Shown here one piece after another: positions 32,291 through 43,998 of a DNA stretch of 64,000 nucleotides. A program made the translations under genes and the position numbers. Numbering within the stretch: the stretch's first letter is position 1; each line of letters begins with the position of its first letter. The notes under the pieces were generated by a model, which saw nothing but the letters and a program-made list of their open reading frames with translations, did no database searches and was not told the DNA's origin. The stretch comes from Blastobasis lacticolella. Lineage: Eukaryota; Arthropoda; Insecta; Lepidoptera; Blastobasidae. The stretch is from positions 16,552,001 to 16,616,000 of the forward strand of contig LR990050.1 of NCBI GenBank assembly GCA_905147135.1. The letters run 5' to 3'.

Positions 32291-33334
32291 ATAAGTAATT
32301 AATGAAGTAAGGAAGGTTGTATTCGTGATAAGTAAGAATTTAGTAAACATAATACTATCTATTGCCTAGCGATTCCAGTCGCAGTCATTGTTTTTATAAC
32401 TGTATCCACTATTATTAAGATAGGATGATTGGTTTAAGAGACAAGGCTTTGATATGTAACGAAATACTGTATAGGTGATATGGCAGTACCAATATCGTTG
32501 GCTAAGGGGGTCCAACAGTATTATTATAAGAGAAAAAGTAAATATCTAAGACCCTAAACCGACGAGCATGTATGAAAAGATTGATGACTGAGACGCGAGA
32601 GAGATTATGAAGCAAGTGAAAAGTTGTGAATAAACTATTGTTCATTCAAATTCTAGAATTGTCCAAACCAACCGCTGATTCTATGGCCCGCGTCTCCGCT
32701 AAGAAAACACAAAGGAACAAACAAGCAGTACATTTTCTTCGCCGTCAAAAACAACTTTTATAATACAAATTGTATTATCCTATTTCTCCTGCAATGTTGC
32801 TCGACTCTCCTTTCAGAAGGCACCTTGATGTATCAGCTAACCAATGAAGGAGATTATGTTTGTTTGCCATTGTTTCAATGGTATTTAACAGTTCTGTGAA
32901 GGAGCTGATTGTTTTGGAAAAATTGTCTAGGTGATAGTGGATATTGTTTCATGTAAAGTTATTGTTTGGTATGGATTAAATACACATAATCGTTATAAAA
33001 AAAATTATGGTGTCCTATTTACACAATAATACTTAAATTTTCGTTTTTTCTTTAAAGTGTTAGTACATAATCATCATGGTCTAATAACGATCCTACCATC
33101 TAATTCTGACAAATAAATTCGACGATCGCTATCCCGACAGATCATTATTTCGACCTGCAATGACAGTTACTGTTGTTCTCCTAATTATTGTTTGGTATGG
33201 CATATAAGTATGTATCATAAAAATTTCATTATAATAAAAATTTCTAGCTGTCCTTTATCGAAATTAGTTTACTATATAAATGCACCTATACCTTTTTAAA
33301 ATATCATTTTATTTAGATCTTCTGAAGTTTCTCG
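32291..33334. other. No gene or repeat recognised
   Basis: No frames of note and AT-rich. Confidence 0.5.
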
Positions 33335-33445
33335 GCTTCTGCCAGGGTCCGCTTTCTTACTCAATCTTCTCCACTTCGCCCGGTCTTCGGCTTCCTCTCG
33401 TCGTAAGCAGTTGGCTCTCGCATTTGACTCAGTCACGTTCGAAGT
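33335..33445 (-). pseudogene. RTE-like LINE C-terminal fragment
   Basis: The minus strand reads ESNARANCLRREEAEDRAKW followed by RRLSKKADPG, the same block as at 55.3 kb (ANGLRREDAEDRAKWRRLSR). This is typical of the end of RTE-type ORF2 proteins. About 35 codons remain, cut at both ends. Confidence 0.78.
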
Positions 33446-35037
33446 TTCAGTAGGTAATATCATTATCTAATCACAGATGTCCTCCCCTCTAATAAAAAAG
33501 GCGCAGTGTGCATTTTTTATATAAGTCAGTGACAAAAGAGCGGACACCCCTTCAACACCACCTTTAAATTACCCTAAATTAAGTCAATATAAAGTAATAT
33601 TTCATTTTAACACGACATCTTTAAGAAGTTAGAGTTCTAAGACAGATGGTAAAAGACGTCTAAATTGTTTCTTATGAGATGTTATAACTTTTCACATTAA
33701 TATTATGTCTCGAGACTCGCAAGAGGCCAACATAATAATTCTAGAAATTCTCGTTTCTAACAAGAATTATATGCGAAACAAACATCGTGCCTAGTTGGAT
33801 TCAAACATGAGATTAAATTTAAATTGTTTCTTGCCTTAGAAATTAATTCTGGCTTTGGTGCTGGCTGGTTGCTATGCTTTTCACAAGTAAAAGATAAACA
33901 GAAAATAAATACCTATTCTAATTAGTAAAGGTAGCTTTAGTTTATTTCCTCGAAAGATTAATTTTAATGAGGTCATTTAAAAATAATCTTAGACCTTAGA
34001 TTAAGATATCTTATACTTGCAAAAATTACTGCTTCCTCGGCTAGGAAAACTACTGAATTTTATTCTATGGAATTTTGTGTGTGTGTGTTAACCGTTATGT
34101 GTATGTAAAACCTTATCACCCTTTTCATGAAGAATTCCTTGTTGTACTATGTGTTGTATGATAACCAAAAACTTATTTTACTAAGCTCTTAGTTAAACAA
34201 AACTCAGTCGTCCTTCTAAAAGACATGTGTTTTTGCAACCTTTCCCGGAAAGCTTTGCGTCTGCTGGTAACTGGATTAATAATAGTAAAACTATAAAGGC
34301 ATACACAATACTTAGAAGCGAGTATTTTCAGTCTAGAGCAGGATTCCTAAACAATAGATAAGACTCTCAAACTACGGAGCTAGCAAAGGAGGCAATTATA
34401 GAGGAAGGTGAAATGAGGGGCAAAAGTGAGGGCCCCGCGCTGTATCTCAGAAAATCTAGAAAACAAGGGCGAAAATTAAATCCTGTACAGTGGTTACCAA
34501 CTTCATAACGTGCGGGGCCGCTAGCGGTTTTGATTTAACTCCAGAGCTGCACTTTCCTGCATATACTTTAGTTATAAGCAATAAACTTTAACGCAATTTG
34601 AATTCTGCAAATTATAAGTTAGAGGCTTGGTGTCTGGCACCAATGGGGTTCACTCATGGGCAACGGATATCGTACAAGACGAATTGTGTCTGGAGGCAGA
34701 CCACTTGACCCTAGAAACAGAGACTTGAAAGGACATCGACGTTTGTCCAACATCTTGGAAACCGATACGAATATACCTTGCACTCTGAATACTTAAATAT
34801 CAAAGGATTATAATTTGGGAATAAATTTGAATCAAAATAATTAAAACAAAACTGACAAAACATGTATAAATACTTAAAAATCTACGAGCAAGGATAAAAA
34901 CATTTTACACCGACTTGCATGACCGTTTTGGCAGGTGGGCATAGTAAGGAGAGCCCAAATTCTACAGTGCAAAGATCCGATAGCTAGTCTAGTAGTGATA
35001 CACGAGACTATCTCTACAAACACATATTTAATTTACA
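33446..35037. other. No gene or repeat recognised
   Basis: AT-rich. A short (GT)n run lies at 34076-34088. No credible frames. Confidence 0.5.
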
Positions 35038-35255
35038 TTAGTGGACCTGGCGCGACTTCGTTCGCGTAAACCTACTTTACCCCTTCCTACTCTTTTTTAC
35101 TTGCTTATAAACCTTCCTCTTGAATCACTCTATCTATTTTTGATATTAAAACTGCATTAAAATCCGTTGCGTAATTTAAAAGATCAAAGTGTATATAGAT
35201 AAATACATAGAAACAGACGGGAAGCGACTTTGTTTTATACTATGTCTATGTTACT
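35038..35255 (+). repeat. Rep-E copy
   Basis: TTAGTGGACCTGGCGCGACT then TCGTTCGCGTAAACCTACTT, CCTCTTGAATCACTCTATCT, AAAATCCGTTGCGTAATTTA and AAGCGACTTTGTTTTATACT. One of the best-preserved copies. Confidence 0.85.
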
Positions 35256-35739
35256 CAGTGATTATACTCGTTGATATTCCTATTTTTGTCTGAAATACAG
35301 TTTTTTGGTGCCGTATATCGTATACGGGGCGGGGACAAACTATTTAGTTAATCAACGTAATAATTTATGCCAAAAGCATACTACACCTTCACAATAAGTT
35401 TATTCCAGACGAGGGTACAATTATTACAAGTTGCACTCAATACGAAACAAACAGTCGTAGCAAACTTAGTTAGGCTTTGAGGACCCCGGGTTGGTCGCAT
35501 CTGCCGCGACTTCTGCACAGAAACAAAGATAGAATAGTTTAATTAAATGTACACATGCGCAGCGAAATCTGAACTCAACTAAATTAGTTTAAAATTTCCA
35601 GGGAAATTGGGAGGTACGTAATTTGGGGCAATTACATTAATTACTAAAATTAATTCGATGTTTAAGGTGATGTATAACTCAAGTCCAAAAAATATCATTA
35701 AGGAAAACATGTTTAAGGAACCTTTTAATAAGTTAATCT
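35256..35739. other. No gene or repeat recognised
   Basis: A short minus frame at 35579-35770 is hydrophobic and has no motif. Confidence 0.5.
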
Positions 35740-35832
35740 GTAAATCAGTCAAGTCCTGGATCATGATCAAGGCGGGCCCTACGCTCTCGTGCGCGAAGGC
35801 ACAACCGGGATAGTAACGCCAAGATGATTATT
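35740..35832 (+). mobile_element. SINE-A 3' fragment
   Basis: GTCAAGTCCTGGATCATGAT, CAAGGCGGGCCCTACGCTCT, CGTGCGCGAAGGCACAACCG and GATAGTAACGCCAAGATGAT. It is 5'-truncated as expected for a retroposon. Confidence 0.85.
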
Positions 35833-35872
35833 TTATTCTTTTTCAGCATGTAGGTGTGTAAGTGGTTTTATC

Positions 35873-35965
35873 GGAACCGGAATCGGAATTGAGTTTTAAA
35901 ATTTAGATTATCGGAATCGGAACCGGAACTGCAATTGGAACCAGAATCGGAACCGGAATAGGAAG
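35873..35965. repeat. Degenerate GGAATC/GGAACC hexamer minisatellite
   Basis: Words such as ATCGGAACCGGAATCGGAAT and TATCGGAATCGGAACCGGAA repeat with small variations, interrupted by TGAGTTTTAAAATTTAGATT. The minus strand is open over it as a Ser/Gly/Asp-rich stretch (SGSDSGSNCSSGSDSD), which is just what a hexamer repeat gives. Related single words continue to about 36195. Confidence 0.8.
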
Positions 35966-36504
35966 TAAAAGAGAGATGAAGAAACAAAAGTGAAAGAGTA
36001 CATGAATCGAGAAGAAGCGCTTTTGGTCCCTCGGGGTGGGAGGTTCCCCGCGAGCTCGGCCGCCCGCGACCGACAGCCGCCGCCTGATGCGCTTTGAATC
36101 TTTCATCGACCACCGATTACAACTTCCGATTGAATAATATCAGAACTGGAAGTGTGATATCGGAAATTCCGACATATCGGATTTGGAACCGAAGCTCCGT
36201 AACATCCCTGGTCCTACAAACCGACACAACAAAGAACTGTTACCACAATCCCCAAAGAAATTAATTTCGGTTCTAGATGTTCCTGTACTTCCTGATCCCT
36301 TACGAAAACATATTCCATCAATTAGATATTCGAAGCAGAGCCATACAAACGCCGAACAGAATTATGAAATACAATACTCCAATGTTTAGTGGGGAACATA
36401 TTTTCGTAATGAAATATCTAATGCCCGTGAGAACAGGGGGCCAAACGAAACAACATATGGGCGATGCGTGAAAATTAAAACGGGGGTAGGCTAACGCGTT
36501 GTTC
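35966..36504. other. GC-rich patch, no gene recognised
   Basis: 36020-36090 is GC-rich (CCGCGAGCTCGGCCGCCCGC) and unlike its surroundings. It is open on the minus strand but has no motif. I could not match it to rRNA, tRNA or a known element. Confidence 0.4.
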
Positions 36505-36640
36505 TCACGCTAGGTGGCAAGGTTGTTTCGAAATGTTCCGTGCCGAAGGCTGGTCGTGAAGCTGTAGGCTTCCTACTTTCCTACTACTACTTCTCCCTCC
36601 TCTTTGACGATTGAAAGAGAAGTGACTCAATAAAGAAATG
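36505..36640 (+). repeat. Rep-G copy
   Basis: CTTCCTACTTTCCTACTACT, CTCCTCTTTGACGATTGAAA and CTCAATAAAGAAATGTTG match the complement of 49312-49395, with a LINE-3'-end-like CAATAAAGAAAT. Confidence 0.65.
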
Positions 36641-37284
36641 TTGACTTTGATGGCAATGTTATTTTTTGAAGTAAAACCTTTATCTCGGCCGTACGGTACG
36701 TCGACTTTTGTGCAAGGGCCATCACTGATTTCCATGCTGAAATTCCTCTTTAGACACCTAGGCATTTTGGAACCTTTGTAATGTGCGGTCGAATTCTCTA
36801 GATCTACCCAAGCCGTTAATTTTATTTATCTTCTCGCAGATTCGCCGCATCAAAATACAAATTTTCACATTTATATTATCAGTAGGGATACCGCTGCAAG
36901 CTAGTGACATACGGACACACAGTCCTCAGGTAATTGCCGTGTTAGAAATGTCAATAGGCTTAACCATAAACTCAGGGTAAACGTCCCAAAAATAGTCCTC
37001 TAGCGGCAATAAAATGATACACGGCTGCTAACTGCCATATTTCCCTATGGGGTCCACCCAACCCCCTAAATAGTGTAATTTACGACATCGTTAACTTGTA
37101 AAAGTCACTATAAATTATAAAGATTACGATCAAAAGTAGTGTTGCGATAAGACTGTGTGGAATTCCAAGTGCTACTTTTGTTGGAGGCTATTTAGTTGAC
37201 ATCATATTATTTTCTAATAATAATAATCATATACTTACTGCAATAATTCTCTTGTAAAAGATGCAGGATCGTCTGAAAAGAAAT
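36641..37284. other. No gene or repeat recognised
   Basis: Short frames only. Confidence 0.5.
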
Positions 37285-37572
37285 TGCATTTAAATGGTAA
37301 CATTATACTTGGACAGGCCGTGTGGTGTCCGGCAGAGTACAATAGCACCAATCCCTTACACTCATGGGTGTCGTACAAGGCGACTAATGTTTTCGAGGCA
37401 AAAACACAAGATTCACTGTAGTCTGGAAAATGGGCAGCGGTATTTTCCATTGGCATATTTAAACACTGCAATCTCCAACCCGCCTGCCAAGCGTGGAGAT
37501 TATCGCAATAGCCTTTCGTGGAAGAGGCCTTTAGTCCTGCAGTGGACTGTTACGGGCTGTGATGATGATTAC
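37285..37572 (+). repeat. Rep-C copy, forward orientation
   Basis: GGCCGTGTGGTGTCCGGCAG, GTCGTACAAGGCGACTAATG, TGCAATCTCCAACCCGCCTG, CTTTAGTCCTGCAGTGGACT and the terminal GTTACGGGCTGTGATGATGA. This is the only long forward copy, and it shows the TGATGATGAT tail that marks the element's 3' end. Confidence 0.8.
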
Positions 37573-37629
37573 ACTTCGATGTTTGAGGTTTTTAATCAAC
37601 AGCCGTAGTGGAATTTTTTTTATTTCACA

Positions 37630-38125
37630 CGACCCGTCCGGTTAACATGTCCGACTTGTAAGCAAGAGGTACCGAGTCTGATCCCCAACACATACATGTA
37701 CCAATGACATTTTCTGATTTATGTACATAAGTTGGACACTATCCAATGTCTTAATGGAAAACATCGTGAGGAAACCAGCACATTCTGGCTACTGAATGTC
37801 CACCAACCAATCTGCATGGCTGTTGGCTATCTCAGAGATAGCCAATAATAATCTTACACTACTCTAAATTGGTAAACGCTACAGTCAGTGGCCAATGTAG
37901 CTGACGTAGTGTAGAATTATCTAATGTCAAATTTAGTTGTCAACGGAGTTAGACAAAGCCCCGCTAATTCCCTTGCTGTAAACCTCTGAAAAATTCTGAA
38001 GACTGAAAAATTTGATCTGAACTGTGATCTGCCAAATCCTGGATATATATAGCGGACTTTGGGGCCCGGGGACCGAGGGCCCTCGCGCGCGAGATCATAA
38101 CGAGATATTGACACCTGTAATGGTA
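37630..38125 (+). mobile_element. SINE-A copy carrying an internal MITE
   Basis: The SINE-A head (GGTTAACATGTCCGACTTGT, GCAAGAGGTACCGAGTCTGA, ACATGTACCAATGACATTTT) and body (CATCGTGAGGAAACCAGCAC) run to CCAATCTG. An insertion of about 150 bp follows. The SINE-A tail resumes as GATCTGCCAAATCCTGGATA and ends GGGCCCTCGCGCGCGAGATC at about 38095. The same arrangement is at 56.6 kb. Confidence 0.8.
37822..37968. mobile_element. Foldback-like MITE inside SINE-A (copy 1)
   Basis: The left end is collapsed to a palindrome, TTGGCTATCTC-A-GAGATAGCCAA (37823-37845). The core TACACTACTCTAAATTGGTA is shared with the 56.8-kb copy. The right arm (GTAGTGTAGAATTATC, ATGTCAAATTTAGTTGTCAA, GGAGTTAG) is the complement of the left arm of the 56.8-kb copy. 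Confidence 0.75.
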
Positions 38126-38689
38126 TTCCACTGTACCTATAATGTCGTTTTACTTATTTATTATATTTAAAACTTGTGACACCCCGCCTTTCTCGCGTCA
38201 GCTATTAAAAAGAACGCTGAACTTCCGTGAAACAATATTCCATTCGATTTCATAGTCCAACGTCTCCAAAGTTCATATCAATACGCGCGCCGAACAATAA
38301 ACGTGTCATTGAGCTACTATTGGAAAGCAAATAAGAATTGTATTCCAAAATCGGAAACGTGGCATATGGTGCTGAATGGTGGATGTCTCAGGGAGCACAG
38401 TGCAATCGCCTGAGAGCTTGCACTCAGCCAAGGAGAGATAGTGAATTTTATGGATAGCGGGATATTTGTTCAAGCATCTCCTTTGCAGTAGGAAACGATA
38501 AAGATTCACTTAAAATTGCAGGCTTGAATACCCTTAGACTGGATTCCACAGTTGTTTGACTGAATTGTAGAGAAATTTGTATTTAACAGGTATTTTAGTA
38601 TTCACCAATGTGACATCGTTACAATTACGCTACAGATCAATTAGTAGGTTATAATAATCACAATAATAATAATAGTCCTTTGGACTATG
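38126..38689. other. No gene or repeat recognised
   Basis: Short frames without motifs. Confidence 0.5.
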
Positions 38690-38850
38690 GCATGGGATCG
38701 TTCAGGAGGTATATTAGAGGTCTCCTTAGAGGCGGGCAACGCATTGGTAGCGCCCCGGGTGTTGCTGATGTCCATAGGCGGCAATGACCACTTTCCATTA
38801 GGTGGCCCGCATGCCAGTTTGTCTCCCGTATTACATAAAAAAAGTGCTTT
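38690..38850 (-). repeat. Rep-D copy, inverted
   Basis: GGCGGGCAACGCATTGGTAG, TGTTGCTGATGTCCATAGGC, GGCAATGACCACTTTCCATT and AGGTGGCCCGCATGCCAGTT are the complement of the forward copies. Confidence 0.75.
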
Positions 38851-39564
38851 TAGATTTAATGACATGCTCTACATATAGATATTTATGCTTCCGAGTAATA
38901 ACTGCCAAAAAAATAGATATTTTATGAAGAAGAATTGTGGCATCATGAAGATGTTAAAACTGTTAATATCTATATAATTTTGAATGAACGTGATTTATTA
39001 AGCTGATTTCATGGCATTGTTTTGAGAGCAACAACTCATACCTTCAAGTTAAAATGCCATTGTAAAGGCAGAAGAAAAGTACGTACCCGCAAAACAATTT
39101 CGATCGCCCACCTAACACCTACTCTTGAACTATGCAACAATTCATTTGTTACGCTCAATGTATGTAGTTGTAGTCGTTCCAACTTCAGTTCAAAAAGCCA
39201 CAGACGCAACGAAATAAAACTCTAACCCACAGACCGTTCAAATTGTAGACGAGAAATCGTCCCTCGAAAGAACCAACGGAGAAGATGACTTACCCAGAAA
39301 ATGACTTGGAAAGAACATGACGTTCTTCTAAATTGACTATTTAGGAAAATGATTTGCCTCGCCAAAAAAACGACACATTTATTTTTGAGTTACTTACTCA
39401 TTAATAATCTAGCAATTTTTGTTTATTCATCTGATTGTTTGTGAGACTATCCATAAGCAGAATCATTATTTTTGCATTCAAGAATGCGAGGCAGCTAGTC
39501 TAGTTACATGACAAGGGGGTAAATAGTTCACATCGACTAGTTCTGGCTTTGTATTTTATTTTTA
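38851..39564. other. No gene or repeat recognised
   Basis: A short plus frame at 39022-39225 has no motif. Confidence 0.5.
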
Positions 39565-39655
39565 TTCTACACAGTGACAAACGAGCAGAAACCCCGCCTG
39601 TGTAAGCCTGATGTACTGGTGGTAAGTGGTTACTGTCACCCATAACATCAGATTA
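39565..39655 (+). repeat. Rep-D fragment with a short internal change
   Basis: CTACACAGTGACAAACGAGC, AGAAACCCCGCCTGTGTAAG and GGTGGTAAGTGGTTACTGTC resemble the blocks at 57.8 and 63.5 kb. Confidence 0.6.
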
Positions 39656-40882
39656 GTGCATTATTTACCGGTTACATCCGTATGTACCGTATACATATAG
39701 GTATTTGTATATCTGTGGTGCAAAAAGATTTATTGAAACTTTCTATAGGTTTACGAGTAAGTCTGGCGTGAACGAACTTCCGCTTCGGTCTGAAGCTAAC
39801 GTGGTTAAAACCTGAAACCGTTGACTCAGCATACGAACAGGTGCCGTCCATACACTACGTGGTCTGTGCGGTAGAAGCAATAAAGGGACAGCAGTTTGGA
39901 GTTCTGAAAGCGACGTCTCCGCACCACAGTCACGCGCCGAGGTTTATTGCAGCCCCCGCAACTGCCGCAGAAATTACACTTTGCTACGTTGTTTTGAAAC
40001 GTTTTAATTTCGAATACAACCATATCAGCGCGATATAGCTACGAGAATACAATACATATCCATGGGAGTATAAAGTATACTTCCTTAGTCAATCAGTGGT
40101 ATGACTCTGTGGCTTCCGAAGAAGATGCTTCCGCTTTTTTTTTATAATATCGCCATAAAGTTAAATAAAGTGTTATGACTTATTATTATTATTAATTATT
40201 TGATGTGACATGATTATTTTGGAGATGTATACTATTACTTTTTTTATATAATTACTCATGCATTTTGTTGCGGATATTTTAATAATAATTAGATTAATTA
40301 TGCTTCAAATTTGCATGCCAGATACTGGTAAAGTGTGAGAAGCGAATATAAAAATTATAACATCTAATTTATTTCTATAAAATGTGGTACATAATTTTAC
40401 AGCAATAAATTCATTAATTCATTCATAAAGTATTTTAGATATTTCATTATTTACGAGAATTCGCAAGACAAATTCGAAACATAGTTACTGTTTATGTTAC
40501 TTATTACCATTTTATCAAGCTTACAAACATAAATTATCTCAGATCAGATAGGTAGATAACACTTTAATAATATAGTACACTGAAAATTACAACTATAATC
40601 ACGAGACTAGGTTGTGTAGTAGTGTTTAGACTTGTTGAATTTTAGTGTAAACATGAATGTCTGATTTTTAGTTTTTAGTATCTACATTTTATGCAAAGTT
40701 GTCAGTTCTTTAGGTTTATCTCTCGACTTATTTTGTTACGTAAAACCTATTACATTTAACTATCATCATAATTATTTCCGGGGTAAATCCCGGCATCTAC
40801 CATCATGTTCCACTTCCCTGCTGTTCCTCCTCCATTTCACCTCGACAATCGTGCGTTTAAACAAAGAAAGAAATAATTTTTA
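39656..40882. other. No gene recognised
   Basis: 39840-40000 is somewhat GC-richer and open on both strands (65 codons each way). I cannot recognise a product, and splice signals were not convincing. The rest (40130-40880) is AT-rich. Confidence 0.4.
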
Positions 40883-40899
40883 TTACTCATAAACTCATG

Positions 40900-41078
40900 G
40901 ATGTGTAACCATGATCCAATCCGGTCAGATTCCCCTGGTAGCAGGGTCATGGAGGTCAGATGGCAGTCGCTCCACTGTAATTACCTGACCTGCCGAACCC
41001 TGGATCAAGGTCAAGGCGGAACCCGGGCCCTCGTGCGCGAGAGCACAACCGGGGCATTAACGCTTAGATGATTTATTT
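40900..41078 (+). mobile_element. SINE-A, 5'-truncated, with target duplication
   Basis: GTGTAACCATGATCCAATCC, GGTAGCAGGGTCATGGAGGT, CAGTCGCTCCACTGTAATTA, CGGGCCCTCGTGCGCGAGAG and ACAACCGGGGCATTAACGC. The flanks TTACTCATAAACTCATG (40883-40899) and TTACTCATAAACACATG (41079-41095) differ at one position, giving a 17-bp target duplication. Confidence 0.92.
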
Positions 41079-41095
41079 TTACTCATAAACACATG

Positions 41096-41495
41096 ACACG
41101 ATAGGTTCATTCAAAGGTAAAAAAAGGAAACAGCTGCTAATGTTCCCTTTCGTCCGACTCAAACATGTCAACGTTCTTTCTTTCTGTTTTTACTTAATTT
41201 ATTGACAATCCATTTATTACACTTAATATCAATCATTAACAATAGAAATAAGCTTATTATTACATCGCCGTAGAGAGTGTAAAGTTGTCGAAATAACCGT
41301 TTTACGTACCGAAGCGGTAAATACCATCACGCGATGAAAAAATAAAAACGTAATCGTTCGAGAACATGTTCATTAATATTCATGGGGAAATCATGGAAAT
41401 AGCGATAAGAGTGAACACAATTTGAATTGAAATTATAGTACGTACTGAAATAACGTCACACCTTTTTCCATTTCTTTTAAGGATCTTTATATCTA
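41096..41495. other. No gene or repeat recognised
   Basis: AT-rich and without motifs. Confidence 0.5.
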
Positions 41496-41503
41496 ATGAG
41501 ATC

Positions 41504-41660
41504 GGGATCCCTCCGAGAGTTCTGCGAACGTCCGAAGAGACTACTAGATTTTTGGAGGGGGCTGGGCTGGCTAAATTAGCAGGCCTCAACTATCTACTTA
41601 CAAAGAACCAAATGTGAGTTCAAGTGCGGAAAAGGGAGTCTACTAACCTAAAACCTATAT
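41504..41660 (+). mobile_element. LINE 3' end, second copy
   Basis: GGGATCCCTCCGAGAGTTCT, GCGAACGTCCGAAGAGACTA, TGGGCTGGCTAAATTAGCAG and GAGTTCAAGTGCGGAAAAGG match the end of the 20.5-kb LINE (there GGGTCCCTCCGAAAG and GGCTGGCTAAATTAGC). ATGAGATC flanks it at 41496-41503 and 41661-41668, a probable 8-bp target duplication. It encodes only the last 23 or so residues of ORF2. Confidence 0.8.
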
Positions 41661-41689
41661 ATGAGATCATCATAGTCATCTTAGATTCT

Positions 41690-41834
41690 ATCCTGGCTTC
41701 TGCCAGGGTCAGCTTATAGGGTCTATAGTGAGATATCGACTTATTTTAAATTCTCTATTATCTGTTTATTAGTGTCTGTCGTAAGATTAGTGGTCCGAAA
41801 AAAATGCTCTTATTTCAATAAAAAATAATCATTT
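41690..41834. other. Tiny RTE-like trace, otherwise unassigned
   Basis: ATCCTGGCTTCTGCCAGGGT (41690-41709) echoes GCTTCTGCCAGGGTCCGC in the RTE-like pieces at 33.3 and 55.3 kb. Confidence 0.35.
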
Positions 41835-42092
41835 AAATGTCCCGGTTGTTCTATCGCACGCGAGCACCTAGGCTCCTCTTTGACCATGATCCTGGATTGG
41901 ACAGGTCCGATAATTACAGCGACTGTTATGTGACCCCGTTAACAGGGGAACCTGACCAGATTGGTTTCACATTCAGCACCTACATAACTCAGAAAAAAGT
42001 CACTGGTACATGGCGACAATCGTGATCGAACCCGGTGCCTCTCGTTTACGAAGTGGACCCCTTAACCATTAGGCCACCGACTCTCTATCATT
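41835..42092 (-). mobile_element. SINE-A copy, inverted, internal deletion
   Basis: AATGTCCCGGTTGTTCTATC, GCACGCGAGCACCTAGGCTC, GGGGAACCTGACCAGATTGG and GCGACAATCGTGATCGAACC with TTAACCATTAGGCCACCGAC. Head and tail are present. The CATTCAGGCGACTGAATG region is reduced to ACATTCAGC. Confidence 0.85.
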
Positions 42093-42634
42093 CATCTTAT
42101 TTTAAAAACTTGACATACCTACCTATTTAATTGGCTAAAAACCCAGCCGTGGCAAAGCAACTTCGAAACCTCCACGACCAGTCGACTACTAAGATTTTTA
42201 GCCGCCGATTCCGCTTCCATACGAGCATGTTCAAAGTTTTTCGGTTGAAACACTCCAAGTTTCAATAATGGGCCCTTATCGGGTCCAATCTGTTTTCGAA
42301 AAAGAATTTCCTTTTCCTTGGCACACAATTAGTTCTGATAGCTTTTTGTACCGCGTCATGCTTGCTACTAGGTTTGGTTTGTTTTGTTAATGTCAACGTA
42401 TTTGATACTCTAAGCTCCATAATGCTCGTATCAAGTTGAAATGGATATTCCATATTAACGTATCTTCTACAGTAGTTTCATAGTACATTTTTTATTATTG
42501 AAAGTTCATTGTTCAAATAGATTAATTTTAAAACCATTACAATCTTAGGTTGCTGCAGAATTCTAAATGATGGACAAGAATGTTTCTCACTCGTACGATT
42601 TTCATGTGGCATGACCTTCCAGCCACAGTGTTTC
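42093..42634. other. No gene or repeat recognised
   Basis: Minus frames at 42119-42453 have no recognisable domain. Confidence 0.45.
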
Positions 42635-42775
42635 CTTTGGATTAGGACATGGAATCGTTCAAGAGTTATATTAGTGGCGGGTTGGTAGTGATTCTGATGT
42701 TGCTGATGTCCATTAGTGGCAGTGACAACTTTTCATCAGGCGTCTGTTTCTCTGTCGCTTTCCAAAAAAAATGCT
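42635..42775 (-). repeat. Rep-D copy, inverted, worn
   Basis: GACATGGAATCGTTCAAGAG, TGTTGCTGATGTCCATTAGT and GGCAGTGACAACTTTTCATC parallel the 38.7-kb copy. Its upstream part (CATGGGATCGTTCAGGAGGT) is also shared. Confidence 0.7.
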
Positions 42776-43726
42776 TAATTAATTATCTAAACCCGTTTTA
42801 TATGAAAAATAACAAGAAAAAATAAATGAATTTACAAAACTCACCTAGAACTACAAACATTACTTTGAGAATGAAAGCTATTTTCAAACAATTTTCTTCA
42901 CTCATTTGTATCTAATTCCGAAGCCATAACCCAAATCTCGACCCTCGGGGCTCGCCTTTCTAATTGGTCGAAGGGCCTCTACACTGGGCCTTAAGTTCGT
43001 TGAAACCAATGCGAAAAGTAAATCAATCATACCGCCCATTTACAACAGTTCCCAAGTTTTCCGTAAACTTCACTTCTTTTAATTATCCTCTTTTGTTTAC
43101 AAATCGATTTCTCACTGGCTTCATGTTTGCATTGATGAGGAGTTTTGGAAACTCTTGTAACGCAAATGCTTTATATAGCAGACTTAAGTGTGTACTAATT
43201 ACTTAGTTAAGTCTACACCGTATTCGTAGTTGAGTAGACTTAGTAACTAATAATTATCATTGGTATTTCGATGTAGGCAATGTTATAGTGATCATTGCTC
43301 TTCAACTCTTCACCAATGTGAGTGAATGGATATTAATTAAAATAGCAGTAAGTACCAAAAGGTTTATACCGAATATGTAGATCTGTTATGACCTGTTGAT
43401 GGTGATGACGTTACCGAAGGTGAGCTGTTTACTGTATAATCACTTTATTGATAAAATAATTTACATTTATAAGAACAAATGTTATTATACTGTTTACTCA
43501 TGTTAATCGACTTGCAAGATTGATAGTAACGCTATATGAACTTCTATCTACTTCTTCTTACTTCTACATCTGTTTGCTTTTGTGGGATTATTGCCGTACA
43601 TACCCCATTACCCCAAACTACAAACTACACTCGAGATATTTGAATGTGAAGATGATATAAAGCCACCTACCATCGCAAATTTCGCATTGTTTTAGAAAAC
43701 AGCTTTACTCATGCATTAATATCACA
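42776..43726. other. No gene or repeat recognised
   Basis: An 80-codon plus frame at 42964-43206 has no motif. Confidence 0.45.
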
Positions 43727-43998
43727 CACATCATCATCATCACAGCCCATAACAGTCCACTACAGGACTTGTGGCCTCTCCTATAAAAGGTGAAGTTATT
43801 AACATTTTCTCCACGCTCAGCGGGCGGCTTGGCGATCGCAGTGTTATAAATATAACAATGCAAAACGCTGCTGCCCATTTTCCAGCCTACGGAGACTCTA
43901 GCTCTTTTGCCTCGAAAACATTTGTCGCCTTGTACGACACCCAAGAGTGTAAGCCGGTGATGCTCTTGTACTCTGCCCGACACCACACGGCCGGACAT
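43727..43998 (-). repeat. Rep-C copy, inverted, well preserved
   Basis: CATCATCATCATCACAGCCC, AACAGTCCACTACAGGACTT, GCGATCGCAGTGTTATAAAT, ATTTTCCAGCCTACGGAGAC, CGAAAACATTTGTCGCCTTG and CTCTGCCCGACACCACACGG. Open frames on both strands across it are shadows of the repeat. Confidence 0.85.

Noticed and set aside
36183..36471. Overlapping plus-strand frames
   Set aside because: No recognisable product; adjacent to repeat-derived DNA.
39841..40038. Possible host exon in a GC-richer patch
   Set aside because: Open on both strands for the same 65 codons, with no motif and no convincing splice sites.
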